Positions 1 to 5,488 of a DNA stretch of 7,935 nucleotides are shown here, one piece after another; the first letter of the stretch is position 1; each line of letters starts with the position of its first letter. The position numbers and the translations under genes were made by a program. This stretch comes from Ruminococcus sp. UBA3387. GTDB taxonomy: Bacteria; Bacillota; Clostridia; Oscillospirales; Ruminococcaceae. The stretch covers positions 12,752 through 20,686 of the forward strand of contig DEPR01000018.1 of the NCBI GenBank assembly GCA_002358895.1. The letters are read 5' to 3'. The notes beneath the pieces were generated by a model. The model was not told the origin of the DNA and did not search any database. It saw only the letters and a program-made list of their open reading frames with translations.

Positions 1-216
1 GGACCTTGTATGATGCTTGCACCGACTATTGCTGAAATCGCTGAGGAGCACGATGAAATAAAAGTCGGCAAGGTTAATGTGGATGAACAACCGGGGCTTG
101 CCGGGCAGTTCGGTGTTCAGAGTATTCCGACTGTGCTTCTTTTCAAGGACGGAAAGCCTGTTCGTTCATCTGTGGGATTTGTTCCGAAGGCAATGATTGA
201 AGATTTGCTTGATTAG
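1..216 (+). CDS. Thioredoxin, 3' part (5' end outside the window)
   Basis: This is the C-terminal part of a thioredoxin, the small cytoplasmic protein-disulfide reductase. The reading frame is open from base 1 and begins Gly-Pro-Cys, the last three residues of the WCGPC redox site, followed by a helix starting MMLAPTIAEIA. Further family marks are KVNVDEQPGLAGQFGV, the cis-proline loop SIPT (the proline faces the active site), then the strand LLFKDGKP and a short C-terminal helix ending in Asp before the TAG stop. About 71 residues are visible of a usual 105, so roughly 30 N-terminal residues lie upstream. The ATG at 10 is inside the active-site region and is not the true start. The gene runs towards the band 7 gene and ends just before a hairpin terminator. 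The family is near certain; which thioredoxin paralogue it is cannot be told. Confidence 0.95.
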   Translation, partial: GPCMMLAPTIAEIAEEHDEIKVGKVNVDEQPGLAGQFGVQSIPTVLLFKDGKPVRSSVGFVPKAMIEDLLD

Positions 217-222
217 ACAAAA

Positions 223-251
223 AGAAGGGTAACCTGAATGGTTACCCTTTT
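223..251. terminator. Bidirectional hairpin terminator between trx and the band 7 gene
   Basis: A 10-bp perfect stem (AAGGGTAACC at 225-234 with GGTTACCCTT at 240-249) closes a 5-base loop, and one G-T and one A-T pair extend it at the base. On the plus strand it is followed by a short T-rich stretch. On the minus strand it is followed by TTCTTTTTG, which is a better U-tract. It lies 6 bases past the thioredoxin stop and 9 bases past the stop of the convergent gene, so it can end both transcripts. Confidence 0.8.
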
Positions 252-260
252 AGTATGTAA

Positions 261-1130
261 TTATTCAGCTGCCTGTTTTTCGTCAAGGTCGAGTGATACA
301 AGCGGGTTTGCTGATGAAGCAACCTTTGGAAGTACACCGTCCCATTTTTCGATTGTCTGATAGTCAATCAGGTTCTGATTAAGTGAATCAGCAAGCTGTT
401 TGTTCGCCTTAGCCTGTGCGTCAGCCTTTGTCTTGATAGCATTTGCTTCAGCTTCTGCTGCAATTATCTTCTTTTCAGCTTCTGCTTCTGCAATAACAAT
501 AGCCTGTTCCTGTTCTGTCTTTGTTTTCAAAAGGTTCTGTTCAGCTACCTGCTTAGCTTCGATAGCGTCATTGAATTCCTTTGAGAAATCAAAGTTCACG
601 ATGTTGAACTTTTCAATCTGAATACCATAGTCGGAAACCTTTGATTCAAGCTGTTCCTTGATTTCGTTACCAACCTTGTTACGCTCGGTGATAAGCTGTT
701 CAGCTGTGAATTTTGCACTTACTGCTTTCATTGATTCCTGAACTGCAGGCATAAGGATTACAGTCTGATAATCCTGACCGATGTTCTTATAGATTGAAGA
801 TGATGCATCACTTCTTACACGGAAGTTTACTGCAATCTTTGAGCTTACTGTCTGCAAGTCCTTTGAAACGGCACTTGCGTCAGCTTCGTAAACCTGGATT
901 TTGTTAGAAACGATTACAAGCTCCTGAGCATAAGGTATCTTCATATGCAGACCTTCAGACAATACCTTGTCGGAAACCTTACCGAAAGTTACGATTACAC
1001 CTGTTGATCCTGCAGGTACAATAGCAAGAGTTGAGATGATTGCCGAAGCAACGATTATCAGCCCGATTACTATTGCTACAATCTTGCCGATGCCTTTTTT
1101 CTTTTCTTTGAAGTCTACTACGTTTGCCAT
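261..1130 (-). CDS. SPFH/band 7 (prohibitin/HflC-like) membrane protein
   Basis: The product is a 289-residue membrane-anchored protein of the SPFH (stomatin/prohibitin/flotillin/HflK-C) superfamily. Such proteins form large oligomeric scaffolds in the membrane and often affect membrane proteases or lipid domains. A lysine-rich cytoplasmic start (residues 8-16) precedes one transmembrane segment (about 17-37). Then comes AGSTGVIVTFGKVSDKVLSEGLH, the typical opening of a band 7 domain, which continues to about residue 205. A long Glu/Ala/Lys-rich coiled coil (about 185-250, with repeated AEAEAEKK/AEAEANAIKTKADAQAKA) follows, as in prohibitins. I chose the ATG at 1130 (MANVVDFKEKKK): GGGAGG sits 8 bases upstream. 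An in-frame ATG at 1202 lies inside the upstream gene and would add a 24-residue tail unlike the family. The start is one base from the upstream regulator's stop, so the two are probably translationally coupled. The family is secure; the client or role is not known. Confidence 0.9.
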   Translation of the reverse strand: MANVVDFKEKKKGIGKIVAIVIGLIIVASAIISTLAIVPAGSTGVIVTFGKVSDKVLSEGLHMKIPYAQELVIVSNKIQVYEADASAVSKDLQTVSSKIAVNFRVRSDASSSIYKNIGQDYQTVILMPAVQESMKAVSAKFTAEQLITERNKVGNEIKEQLESKVSDYGIQIEKFNIVNFDFSKEFNDAIEAKQVAEQNLLKTKTEQEQAIVIAEAEAEKKIIAAEAEANAIKTKADAQAKANKQLADSLNQNLIDYQTIEKWDGVLPKVASSANPLVSLDLDEKQAAE

Positions 1131-1131
1131 A

Positions 1132-1695
1132 TTATTTGCCTCCCTGAATTGTTTTAAATTCCGTTTTGATTGTCGCCATAAGGTTTGATGAACGGTAGCC
1201 AAGAACCATTATGAGCAAAACCCTGTTTAATATTTCTCTTTCTTTGTCCTTATAATTGCCACCCAGATTTTTGTCTATTTCTTTAGCAACCTGTGTAGGA
1301 TTATAAATCTTTTCCCGTTCAAGATGACAGATCAGCTTGCAGAGCAGGTTATACAACTCCTTATCGTGGAGTATGTCGTCTGATAAATCATCGACCTTAC
1401 CATTTATATAAGACATAAGAGCAGCTATGTCTTCAAGCTTCATCACGTCACGAAGTATGTTGATAAGGAGTATTCGCACTATTTGTCGTTCGGTGTATTT
1501 CTTATCCACCGTTGCTGTTACCCAACCTCTTTTTATCCAGTTCTGGATTGTAGAGCCTTTCAGCCCCGTGAGAGTTGACAGCTGTGAAAGTGTTATTCCT
1601 CCCGTCGCCGTGAGTATCGGCTCGATAAGTGAGAACGCATTGTCTTCAGCCTGCTCGTTGAAGTCAATTTCCGTTCCCGGCAGTTTGTCAATCAT
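1132..1695 (-). CDS. DUF1836-type MerR-like HTH DNA-binding protein
   Basis: The product is a 187-residue predicted cytoplasmic regulator. After an acidic N-terminus, residues about 34-60 (ITLSQLSTLTGLKGSTIQNW then IKRGWV) form a MerR-like helix-turn-helix. Next comes a basic turn and YTERQIVRILLINILRDVMKLEDIAALM, the pattern I associate with the DUF1836 family of Firmicutes, where a winged-helix N-part is followed by an all-helical C-part. Signal and membrane segments are absent. I place the start at the ATG at 1695 because AAAGGA lies 8 bases upstream. An ATG at 1719, eight codons earlier, has no visible ribosome binding site. The gene is followed after one base by the SPFH protein and preceded by a sigma-A promoter carrying a palindrome. 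This suggests, as inference, autoregulation and control of the SPFH gene. The DUF1836 assignment rests on recalled family pattern. Confidence 0.8.
   Translation of the reverse strand: MIDKLPGTEIDFNEQAEDNAFSLIEPILTATGGITLSQLSTLTGLKGSTIQNWIKRGWVTATVDKKYTERQIVRILLINILRDVMKLEDIAALMSYINGKVDDLSDDILHDKELYNLLCKLICHLEREKIYNPTQVAKEIDKNLGGNYKDKEREILNRVLLIMVLGYRSSNLMATIKTEFKTIQGGK
1139..1144 (-). promoter_or_regulatory. Ribosome binding site GGGAGG deciding the band 7 start
   Basis: Read on the minus strand, GGGAGG stands 8 bases before the ATG at 1130 and within the last codons of the upstream DUF1836 gene. It supports 1130 over the upstream in-frame ATG at 1202 and suggests coupled translation. Confidence 0.8.
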
Positions 1696-1703
1696 TTTAT
1701 CAG

Positions 1704-1709
1704 TCCTTT
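1704..1709 (-). promoter_or_regulatory. Ribosome binding site AAAGGA deciding the DUF1836 start
   Basis: Minus-strand AAAGGA stands 8 bases before the ATG at 1695. The alternative ATG at 1719 is preceded only by TTATCTGGCAGAA, with no Shine-Dalgarno match, so the shorter 187-residue protein is preferred. Confidence 0.7.
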
Positions 1710-1737
1710 CTGCTTTCATTTCTGCCAGATAAGATAA

Positions 1738-1747
1738 CTCAAATGAG
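1738..1747. promoter_or_regulatory. Candidate downstream operator palindrome CTCA-AA-TGAG
   Basis: A 4-bp-arm palindrome sharing the core TCAAATGA with the promoter palindrome at 1777-1792. Its centre (1742.5) is 42 bp from the other centre (1784.5), four turns of B-DNA. It lies about 13-22 bases past the predicted transcription start of the DUF1836 gene, in the untranslated leader. A role as a second binding site is inferred from the repeat and its spacing. Confidence 0.4.
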
Positions 1748-1766
1748 CTTTTCTTACTGTGATTTG

Positions 1767-1795
1767 ATTATAACACAAGTTCAAATGAACTTCAA
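1767..1795 (-). promoter_or_regulatory. Sigma-A promoter of the DUF1836-SPFH operon
   Basis: On the minus strand, TTGAAG (1795-1790) and TATAAT (1772-1767) are separated by exactly 17 bp, and TG one base before the -10 makes it an extended -10. The start of transcription would be near 1760, giving a leader of about 65 bases before the ATG at 1695. The spacer is largely filled by a palindrome. Confidence 0.8.
1777..1792. promoter_or_regulatory. Candidate operator: 7-bp inverted repeat between -35 and -10
   Basis: AAGTTCA-AA-TGAACTT is a perfect 7-bp inverted repeat with a 2-base centre, lying in the -35/-10 spacer and over the edge of the -35 box. MerR-family operators commonly occupy this position, and the gene driven here encodes a MerR-like HTH protein. 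TTCAAAT also recurs at 1791-1797, 11 bp on from 1780-1786. Self-binding by the DUF1836 protein is an inference. Confidence 0.6.
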
Positions 1796-1799
1796 ATCC

Positions 1800-1837
1800 A
1801 ATCTTTTGACACTAAGACTATCTTAGGTAAAAAGATT
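1800..1837. repeat. Imperfect inverted repeat in the divergent intergenic region
   Basis: AATCTTTT (1800-1807) pairs with AAAAGATT (1830-1837). Inside it, AC (1809-1810) pairs with GT (1827-1828), and CTAAG (1812-1816) pairs with CTTAG (1822-1826) around the loop ACTAT, leaving one mismatch and one bulged A. No T-run follows on either strand, so it is not a normal terminator. It lies upstream of both divergent promoters and may be a protein-binding site; function unknown. Confidence 0.4.
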
Positions 1838-1931
1838 TGAAATATCTCCCTGTATCTCTTATTTTCGCATTATTTCTTTCATTTTCACTTGTATTCGCTA
1901 TAGGAATATTGCTTGCATTGACTTTTTGTTC

Positions 1932-1960
1932 TTTACATAGCTGAAAATATGTGGTATACT
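1932..1960 (+). promoter_or_regulatory. Sigma-A promoter of the tatD operon
   Basis: TTTACA (1932-1937) and TATACT (1955-1960) have a 17-bp spacer, and TG one base before the -10 adds an extended element. Transcription would start near 1967. The ribosome binding site AAAGGTG (1978-1984) and ATG (1993) follow, giving a short leader of about 26 bases. Confidence 0.8.
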
Positions 1961-1992
1961 TAATATAACAAATTCAGAAAGGTGAAAAACCG

Positions 1993-2778
1993 ATGAAAGG
2001 AATTTTTGAGTCCCATTCCCATTATGATGACTGTGGCTTTGACGGCGACAGGGAGAAAATTCTCGATTATCTGCTGACAGATGAGAACTCACCTGTTGAG
2101 TGCATTATGCACGCTTCAACAGATGAAGAATCGGCGTTGTTCGGCGTTGAAATGGGTAAGAAATACAGCAATTTTTATACTTCCGCAGGCTTCCACCCTG
2201 AGTGTATGGACAGGCTTCCCGAAAATTATATGGAAGTGCTTGAAAGGCTGTTTGATGAGCACCCTGAAATTCGTGCAGTAGGTGAAATAGGGCTGGACTA
2301 TCACTATGACGGATATGACAGGGAAAGGCAGATTGAATTGCTTTCCAGACAGCTTGAATTTGCGAACAGGCGTAACCTGCCTGTGATTTTGCACTGTCGT
2401 GATGCGTTGGTGGATTTTACTGAGCTTATGAAAAAGTTCAGACCAAAAGGCGTTGTACATTGCTTTTCAGGCTCGGCAGAAACAGCTGAGGAAATGCTGA
2501 AGCTGGGGCTTTATATCGGCTTTACAGGTGTTGTTACCTTTAAGAACTCTAAGAGGGCTAAGAAGGCTTTGGAGGTTGTGCCGTTGGACAGGCTTCTGCT
2601 TGAAACCGACTGTCCGTATATGGCACCGGAGCCGTTCAGAGGAAAACGTTGCACAAGTGATATGATTGAAAAGATTGCTGAATGTGCAGGAGAAATCAAG
2701 GGCGTTGACCCACAGGAAATTGTTGACAGGACAAACGAAAACGCAAGACGTTTGTTTGACATAGACAGGAAAGGATAG
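1993..2778 (+). CDS. tatD: TatD-family metal-dependent hydrolase (putative DNase)
   Basis: The product is a 261-residue TIM-barrel metallohydrolase of the TatD/YcfH family, cytoplasmic enzymes with Mg/Mn-dependent 3'-5' exonuclease or DNase activity in studied members. The full set of metal ligands is visible: HSH near the N-terminus (H8, H10), GEIGLDYH (97-104, E98), HCRDA (134-138, H134), HCFSGS (156-161, H156) and LETDCPY (203-209, D206). GFHPE at 66-70 is also typical. Length matches the family (about 255-265). The start has AAAGGTG 8 bases upstream. It is first in an operon; the next gene begins 4 bases after its stop and takes its ribosome binding site from the last tatD codons. The opening reads ESHSHYDD where most relatives have DTHAHLDD, a mild variation that keeps both histidines. 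The family is secure; the exact substrate and paralogue (TatD or YcfH type) are not settled. Confidence 0.92.
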   Translation: MKGIFESHSHYDDCGFDGDREKILDYLLTDENSPVECIMHASTDEESALFGVEMGKKYSNFYTSAGFHPECMDRLPENYMEVLERLFDEHPEIRAVGEIGLDYHYDGYDRERQIELLSRQLEFANRRNLPVILHCRDALVDFTELMKKFRPKGVVHCFSGSAETAEEMLKLGLYIGFTGVVTFKNSKRAKKALEVVPLDRLLLETDCPYMAPEPFRGKRCTSDMIEKIAECAGEIKGVDPQEIVDRTNENARRLFDIDRKG

Positions 2779-2782
2779 AATT

Positions 2783-3478
2783 ATGGAAACTTTATATCTT
2801 GTAATTCCTTGTTACAACGAGGAGGATATGTTGCCGATTACATCAAAGGCACTGCTTAAAAAGATGAACGAGCTTATTTCAGGTGGAATGATTTCGCCTG
2901 AAAGCAAGGTTATGTTTGTAGATGATGGCTCTAAGGACAAGACCTGGGAGCTTATTCAGGTGCTTCACGATTATGACCCTATGTTTACAGGGCTGAAGCT
3001 GTCAAGAAACAAGGGACATCAGAATGCTTTGCTTGCAGGACTTATGACAGCAAAGGATTATGCTGACATTATTATTTCAATGGACGCTGATTTGCAGGAT
3101 GATATTAATGCTATTGACGGCTTCCTTGAGAAAAGGGCAGAGGGCTGTGATATCGTATATGGTGTACGTTCTTCCCGTGAAACCGACACTGCTTTCAAGA
3201 GAGGTACTGCTGAGGCATATTATAAGATTCTGGCTAAAATGGGCGTGGAAATTACATATAACCACGCAGATTATCGTCTTATGAGCAAGCGTGCAGTTGA
3301 GGGGCTGGCAGAGTTCAAGGAAGTAAACCTGTTTCTGAGAGGTCTTGTGCCGATGGTTGGTTACAAGAGTGGGGTAGTAAAATATCGCAGAGCCGAAAGA
3401 CAGGCAGGAGAGTCCAAAGTACCCGTTGAAGAAAATGCTTGCCTTTGCTATGGAGGGAATTACCTCATTGTCAGTTAA
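2783..3478 (+). CDS. GtrB/DPM1-like glycosyltransferase family 2, N-terminal catalytic part (frameshifted gene)
   Basis: This frame encodes the cytoplasmic GT-A catalytic domain of a polyprenyl-phosphate sugar transferase (GtrB/DPM1 type), which moves a sugar from a nucleotide donor to undecaprenyl phosphate at the membrane. Motifs in order are IPCYNEE (8-14), VDDGSKD (46-52), SRNKGHQNAL (74-83), MDADLQDD (100-107, with the DXD-type metal site D101-D103), HADYRL (161-166) and FLRGL (184-188). The frame is faithful to lysine 212 in GESK, then 19 unrelated residues run to a TAA at 3476. The natural continuation YPLKKM lies in the +1 frame, so bases 2783-3731 are one gene of about 315 residues, the usual family length, broken by one extra base near 3419. 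AAAGGA 7 bases before the ATG overlaps the end of tatD. If the shift is real, this product lacks its membrane anchor. Confidence 0.88.
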   Translation: METLYLVIPCYNEEDMLPITSKALLKKMNELISGGMISPESKVMFVDDGSKDKTWELIQVLHDYDPMFTGLKLSRNKGHQNALLAGLMTAKDYADIIISMDADLQDDINAIDGFLEKRAEGCDIVYGVRSSRETDTAFKRGTAEAYYKILAKMGVEITYNHADYRLMSKRAVEGLAEFKEVNLFLRGLVPMVGYKSGVVKYRRAERQAGESKVPVEENACLCYGGNYLIVS

Positions 3479-3731
3479 GCCAATCAGATTTATCACAAGC
3501 CTTGGTCTTGGAGTGTTTGTGGTATCCTTGCTTATGCTTGTGTACTTCCTTATTACTTACTGGGCTGGGGAGGCTGTTTCAGGTTGGTCAACCATTGTTA
3601 TTTCAATCTGGGCTTTGGGTGGCTTGCAGTTGCTGGCTATCGGTGTTATCGGTGAATACATCGGAAAGATTTATCTTGAAACAAAGCAGAGACCTAAATT
3701 TATAATAGAAACAAACCTGGAGGAACAGTAA
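3426..3731 (+). pseudogene. C-terminal membrane part of the same glycosyltransferase, out of frame
   Basis: This frame carries the C-terminal third of the GtrB/DPM1-like transferase starting at 2783. Homology-like sequence in this frame actually begins at 3420 (Tyr-Pro-Leu-Lys-Lys-Met), completing the family motif GESKYPLKKM. It holds two transmembrane segments (about residues 23-45 and 54-76, counted from the TTG at 3426) and the family ending GEYIGKIYLETKQRPKFII. No ribosome binding site precedes the TTG at 3426 or the ATG at 3435, so separate translation is unlikely; it would need ribosomal frameshifting or a corrected sequence. Its last codons contain the ribosome binding site of the next gene, whose ATG follows the TAA with no gap. 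Whether it is a true pseudogene, a sequencing error or a recoded gene cannot be decided here. Confidence 0.8.
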
Positions 3732-4214
3732 ATGAACGATATAAACAAGCCTGTTACAAATCCTCAGCTTATTGAAGCGATTAAAAAAATGAGGGCTGAG
3801 CCTAATGATAAAACACAGAATGAAGTAATAAACATTGCTTTGCGTTCAACATTTCTTGTGCCTGCTATTGTGGACAGGAGCGAGAGAATTATTGCCGATG
3901 AAAACAATCAGGTGCAGTTTGACAAGACACCACAGGCAAAATTCCTGCTCATAAATCACCCAAAGCTTGGCTCGTTCATTCCTGCATTTACCGATGCTGA
4001 TGAGATAAGCAAGTTTAAGTCGGATGAAAAATTTCAGGCTGTTGTAATGAGATTCAATCAGGTTGCAAGTCTGACTGAGCAGATGCCTAACCTCAACGGC
4101 TTTGTGGTAAATCCACTCAGCGACCCGTTGCCGTTTACAAAGGACTTGCTGGACACAATACTCAAGCAGATTATTGAACAGAACAAGAAGATGAAAGAAA
4201 AACCATTACAGTAA
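3732..4214 (+). CDS. SseB N-terminal-domain protein
   Basis: The product is a 160-residue soluble protein resembling the SseB N-terminal domain family (named for E. coli SseB, 'enhanced serine sensitivity'); the biochemical role of the family is unclear. Recognition rests on the layout: a helix NPQLIEAIKKM, then STFLVPAIVD (39-48), a middle strand around KFLLINHPK (70-78), the hallmark FIPAFTDADEI (82-92), and GFVVNPLSDPLPF (123-135). A Lys-rich C-terminal helix (136-157) ends the protein. No signal or membrane segment is seen. TGGAGGAA (3718-3725) lies 6 bases before the ATG, which abuts the glycosyltransferase stop, so translation is probably coupled. It is last in the tatD operon and is followed by a strong terminator. 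Residues 60-68 are charged and probably a loop. I am fairly sure of the family and cannot give a function. Confidence 0.75.
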   Translation: MNDINKPVTNPQLIEAIKKMRAEPNDKTQNEVINIALRSTFLVPAIVDRSERIIADENNQVQFDKTPQAKFLLINHPKLGSFIPAFTDADEISKFKSDEKFQAVVMRFNQVASLTEQMPNLNGFVVNPLSDPLPFTKDLLDTILKQIIEQNKKMKEKPLQ

Positions 4215-4225
4215 TAAAGCACAAA

Positions 4226-4254
4226 AAAGGCTGTTCCAGAACGGAACAGCCTTT
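4226..4254. terminator. Strong bidirectional rho-independent terminator between sseB and serA
   Basis: A perfect 12-bp stem (4226-4237 with 4243-4254) closes the 5-base loop AGAAC. The plus strand continues TTTCGTTTT and the minus strand continues with a run of six T, so both readings make a good intrinsic terminator. It lies 11 bases after the sseB stop and 18 bases after the convergent serA stop and can serve both. Confidence 0.92.
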
Positions 4255-4272
4255 CGTTTTATATCTTATATA

Positions 4273-5427
4273 TTAAAGTACTCTTACCTTAACTACGCCG
4301 TCGATAGCAGCAATAGCATCGGCATCAACATCACCTGTAACATCAAGCATTGTATAAGACCAGTCTTTCTTTGACTTGTTTACAAGATTTTCGATGTTTG
4401 CACCCTTAGCAGATACAGCAGTTGTAATCTGTGAGATAAGAGCAGGAATGTTCTTATGGAGTACGCAAACAAGTGCATCACCTGTTTTAGCAAGCTCAGC
4501 GTTAGGGAAGTTTACTGAGTTCTTGATTGTACCGTTTTCAATGTAGTCAATCAATTCGTCGGCAGCCATAACAGCACAGTTGTCTTCAGATTCTTCACTT
4601 GAAGCACCAAGATGAGGAATAGCAATGATGTTGTCAACACCGAGAACTTCATCACAAGGGAAGTCAACGATATATCTGCTTACCTTGCCACTGTTTACAG
4701 CTTCAACGATGTCTGCTGAGTTAACAAGTTCGCCTCTTGCAAAGTTGAGAAGCTTAACGCCGTCCTTGCACTGTGCAATAGTTTCCTTATTGATTGTATC
4801 CTTAGTTTCAGCGTTATAAGGAAGGTGAAGTGAAATATAATCAGCGTTTGCATAAATGTCAGCAACATTAGCAGTAACCTTAACCTGTGGCTTGAGTGAA
4901 AGAGCAGCACCAACAGAAAGGAATGGGTCATAGCCGATAACGTTCATACCAAGTGAGATTGCGATATTAGCAAGCTTACCACCGATAGCACCGAGACCGA
5001 TAAGACCAAGTGTCTTGCCCATAATCTCACAGCCACCAAAGTTGCTCTTGCCTTTTTCAACCATTTTGCCTACTTCGTCGCCGTTGCCCTTGAGTGTCTG
5101 AGCCCAGTTCATAGCCTCAGGAACTTTTCTTGAAGCAAGAAGCAAACCACAGATAGCAAGCTCCTTAACAGCGTTAGCGTTAGCACCAGGTGTGTTGAAA
5201 ACAACGATACCCTGTTCTGCACACTTGTCAACAGGAATGTTATTAACACCTGCACCTGCTCTTGCGATAGCAAGAAGGTTATCCTTCATTTCCATATCGT
5301 GCATCTTAGCTGAACGAACCATAATTGCTTCAGGAGCATCACAGTTGTCAGTAACTACATATTTTGCAGTATCAAACTTGTCAGTACCGATAGCTGCAAT
5401 TTTATTCAATGTCAAAACATTATACAT
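4273..5427 (-). CDS. serA: D-3-phosphoglycerate dehydrogenase with ACT domain
   Basis: This 384-residue cytoplasmic enzyme oxidises 3-phosphoglycerate to 3-phosphohydroxypyruvate with NAD, the first step of serine synthesis. The substrate domain shows RSA (38-40) and ARAGAGVNNIP (55-65). The Rossmann fold has GLGAIGG (144-150) and an aspartate after strand 2 (GYDP, D167), which favours NAD over NADP. Catalytic residues are visible: Arg231 in NFARGEL, Glu260 in DFPCDE and His272 in IPHLGASSEE. Residues about 315-384 form a C-terminal ACT domain, usually the serine-binding feedback site, joined directly without the extra domain of long SerA forms; this short architecture is common in clostridia. 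AAGAGG stands 9 bases before the ATG. It follows serC by 61 bp containing a GC-rich hairpin, so it is probably co-transcribed from the serC promoter. Feedback inhibition by serine is inferred from the family. Confidence 0.95.
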   Translation of the reverse strand: MYNVLTLNKIAAIGTDKFDTAKYVVTDNCDAPEAIMVRSAKMHDMEMKDNLLAIARAGAGVNNIPVDKCAEQGIVVFNTPGANANAVKELAICGLLLASRKVPEAMNWAQTLKGNGDEVGKMVEKGKSNFGGCEIMGKTLGLIGLGAIGGKLANIAISLGMNVIGYDPFLSVGAALSLKPQVKVTANVADIYANADYISLHLPYNAETKDTINKETIAQCKDGVKLLNFARGELVNSADIVEAVNSGKVSRYIVDFPCDEVLGVDNIIAIPHLGASSEESEDNCAVMAADELIDYIENGTIKNSVNFPNAELAKTGDALVCVLHKNIPALISQITTAVSAKGANIENLVNKSKKDWSYTMLDVTGDVDADAIAAIDGVVKVRVL

Positions 5428-5456
5428 TTAAAACTACCTCTTTCATATTTAATAAC

Positions 5457-5475
5457 GGGCGACCTGAGGCCGCCC
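5457..5475 (-). promoter_or_regulatory. GC-rich hairpin between serC and serA
   Basis: In the minus-strand RNA, GGGCGGCC pairs with GGUCGCCC (one G-U pair) around a 3-base UCA loop, an 8-bp stem in the 61-bp serC-serA gap. The following bases (GUUAUUAAAUAU) lack a U-run, so a weak or partial terminator, a stability element, or a processing site are all possible. The G-U pair becomes an A-C mismatch on the plus strand, which fits a role in the minus-strand transcript. Confidence 0.55.
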
Positions 5476-5488
5476 ATTTGTTTTTTGA

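Noticed and set aside
400..621. Plus-strand frame of 73 codons, Ala/Ser/Phe-rich, looking like a membrane peptide
   Set aside because: It is the complement of the Glu/Ala/Lys coiled coil of the band 7 gene, whose periodic codons give hydrophobic antisense sequence; no ribosome binding site is seen.
1131..1202. N-terminal extension of the band 7 protein from the ATG at 1202
   Set aside because: It lies inside the regulator gene, encodes a 24-residue tail not typical of the family, and the ATG at 1130 has GGGAGG at good spacing.
1918..1923. TTGACT as the -35 box of the tatD promoter
   Set aside because: It is 31 bp from the TATACT -10 box; TTTACA at 1932-1937 has the right 17-bp spacing.
2116..2460. 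Minus-strand frame of 114 codons across tatD
   Set aside because: It is fully inside tatD, has no family features, and tatD keeps all its metal-binding motifs.
5457..5475. serC-serA hairpin as a full rho-independent terminator
   Set aside because: The minus-strand transcript has no U-run after the stem; the T-rich run lies on the wrong side and would only serve an unsupported plus-strand transcript.
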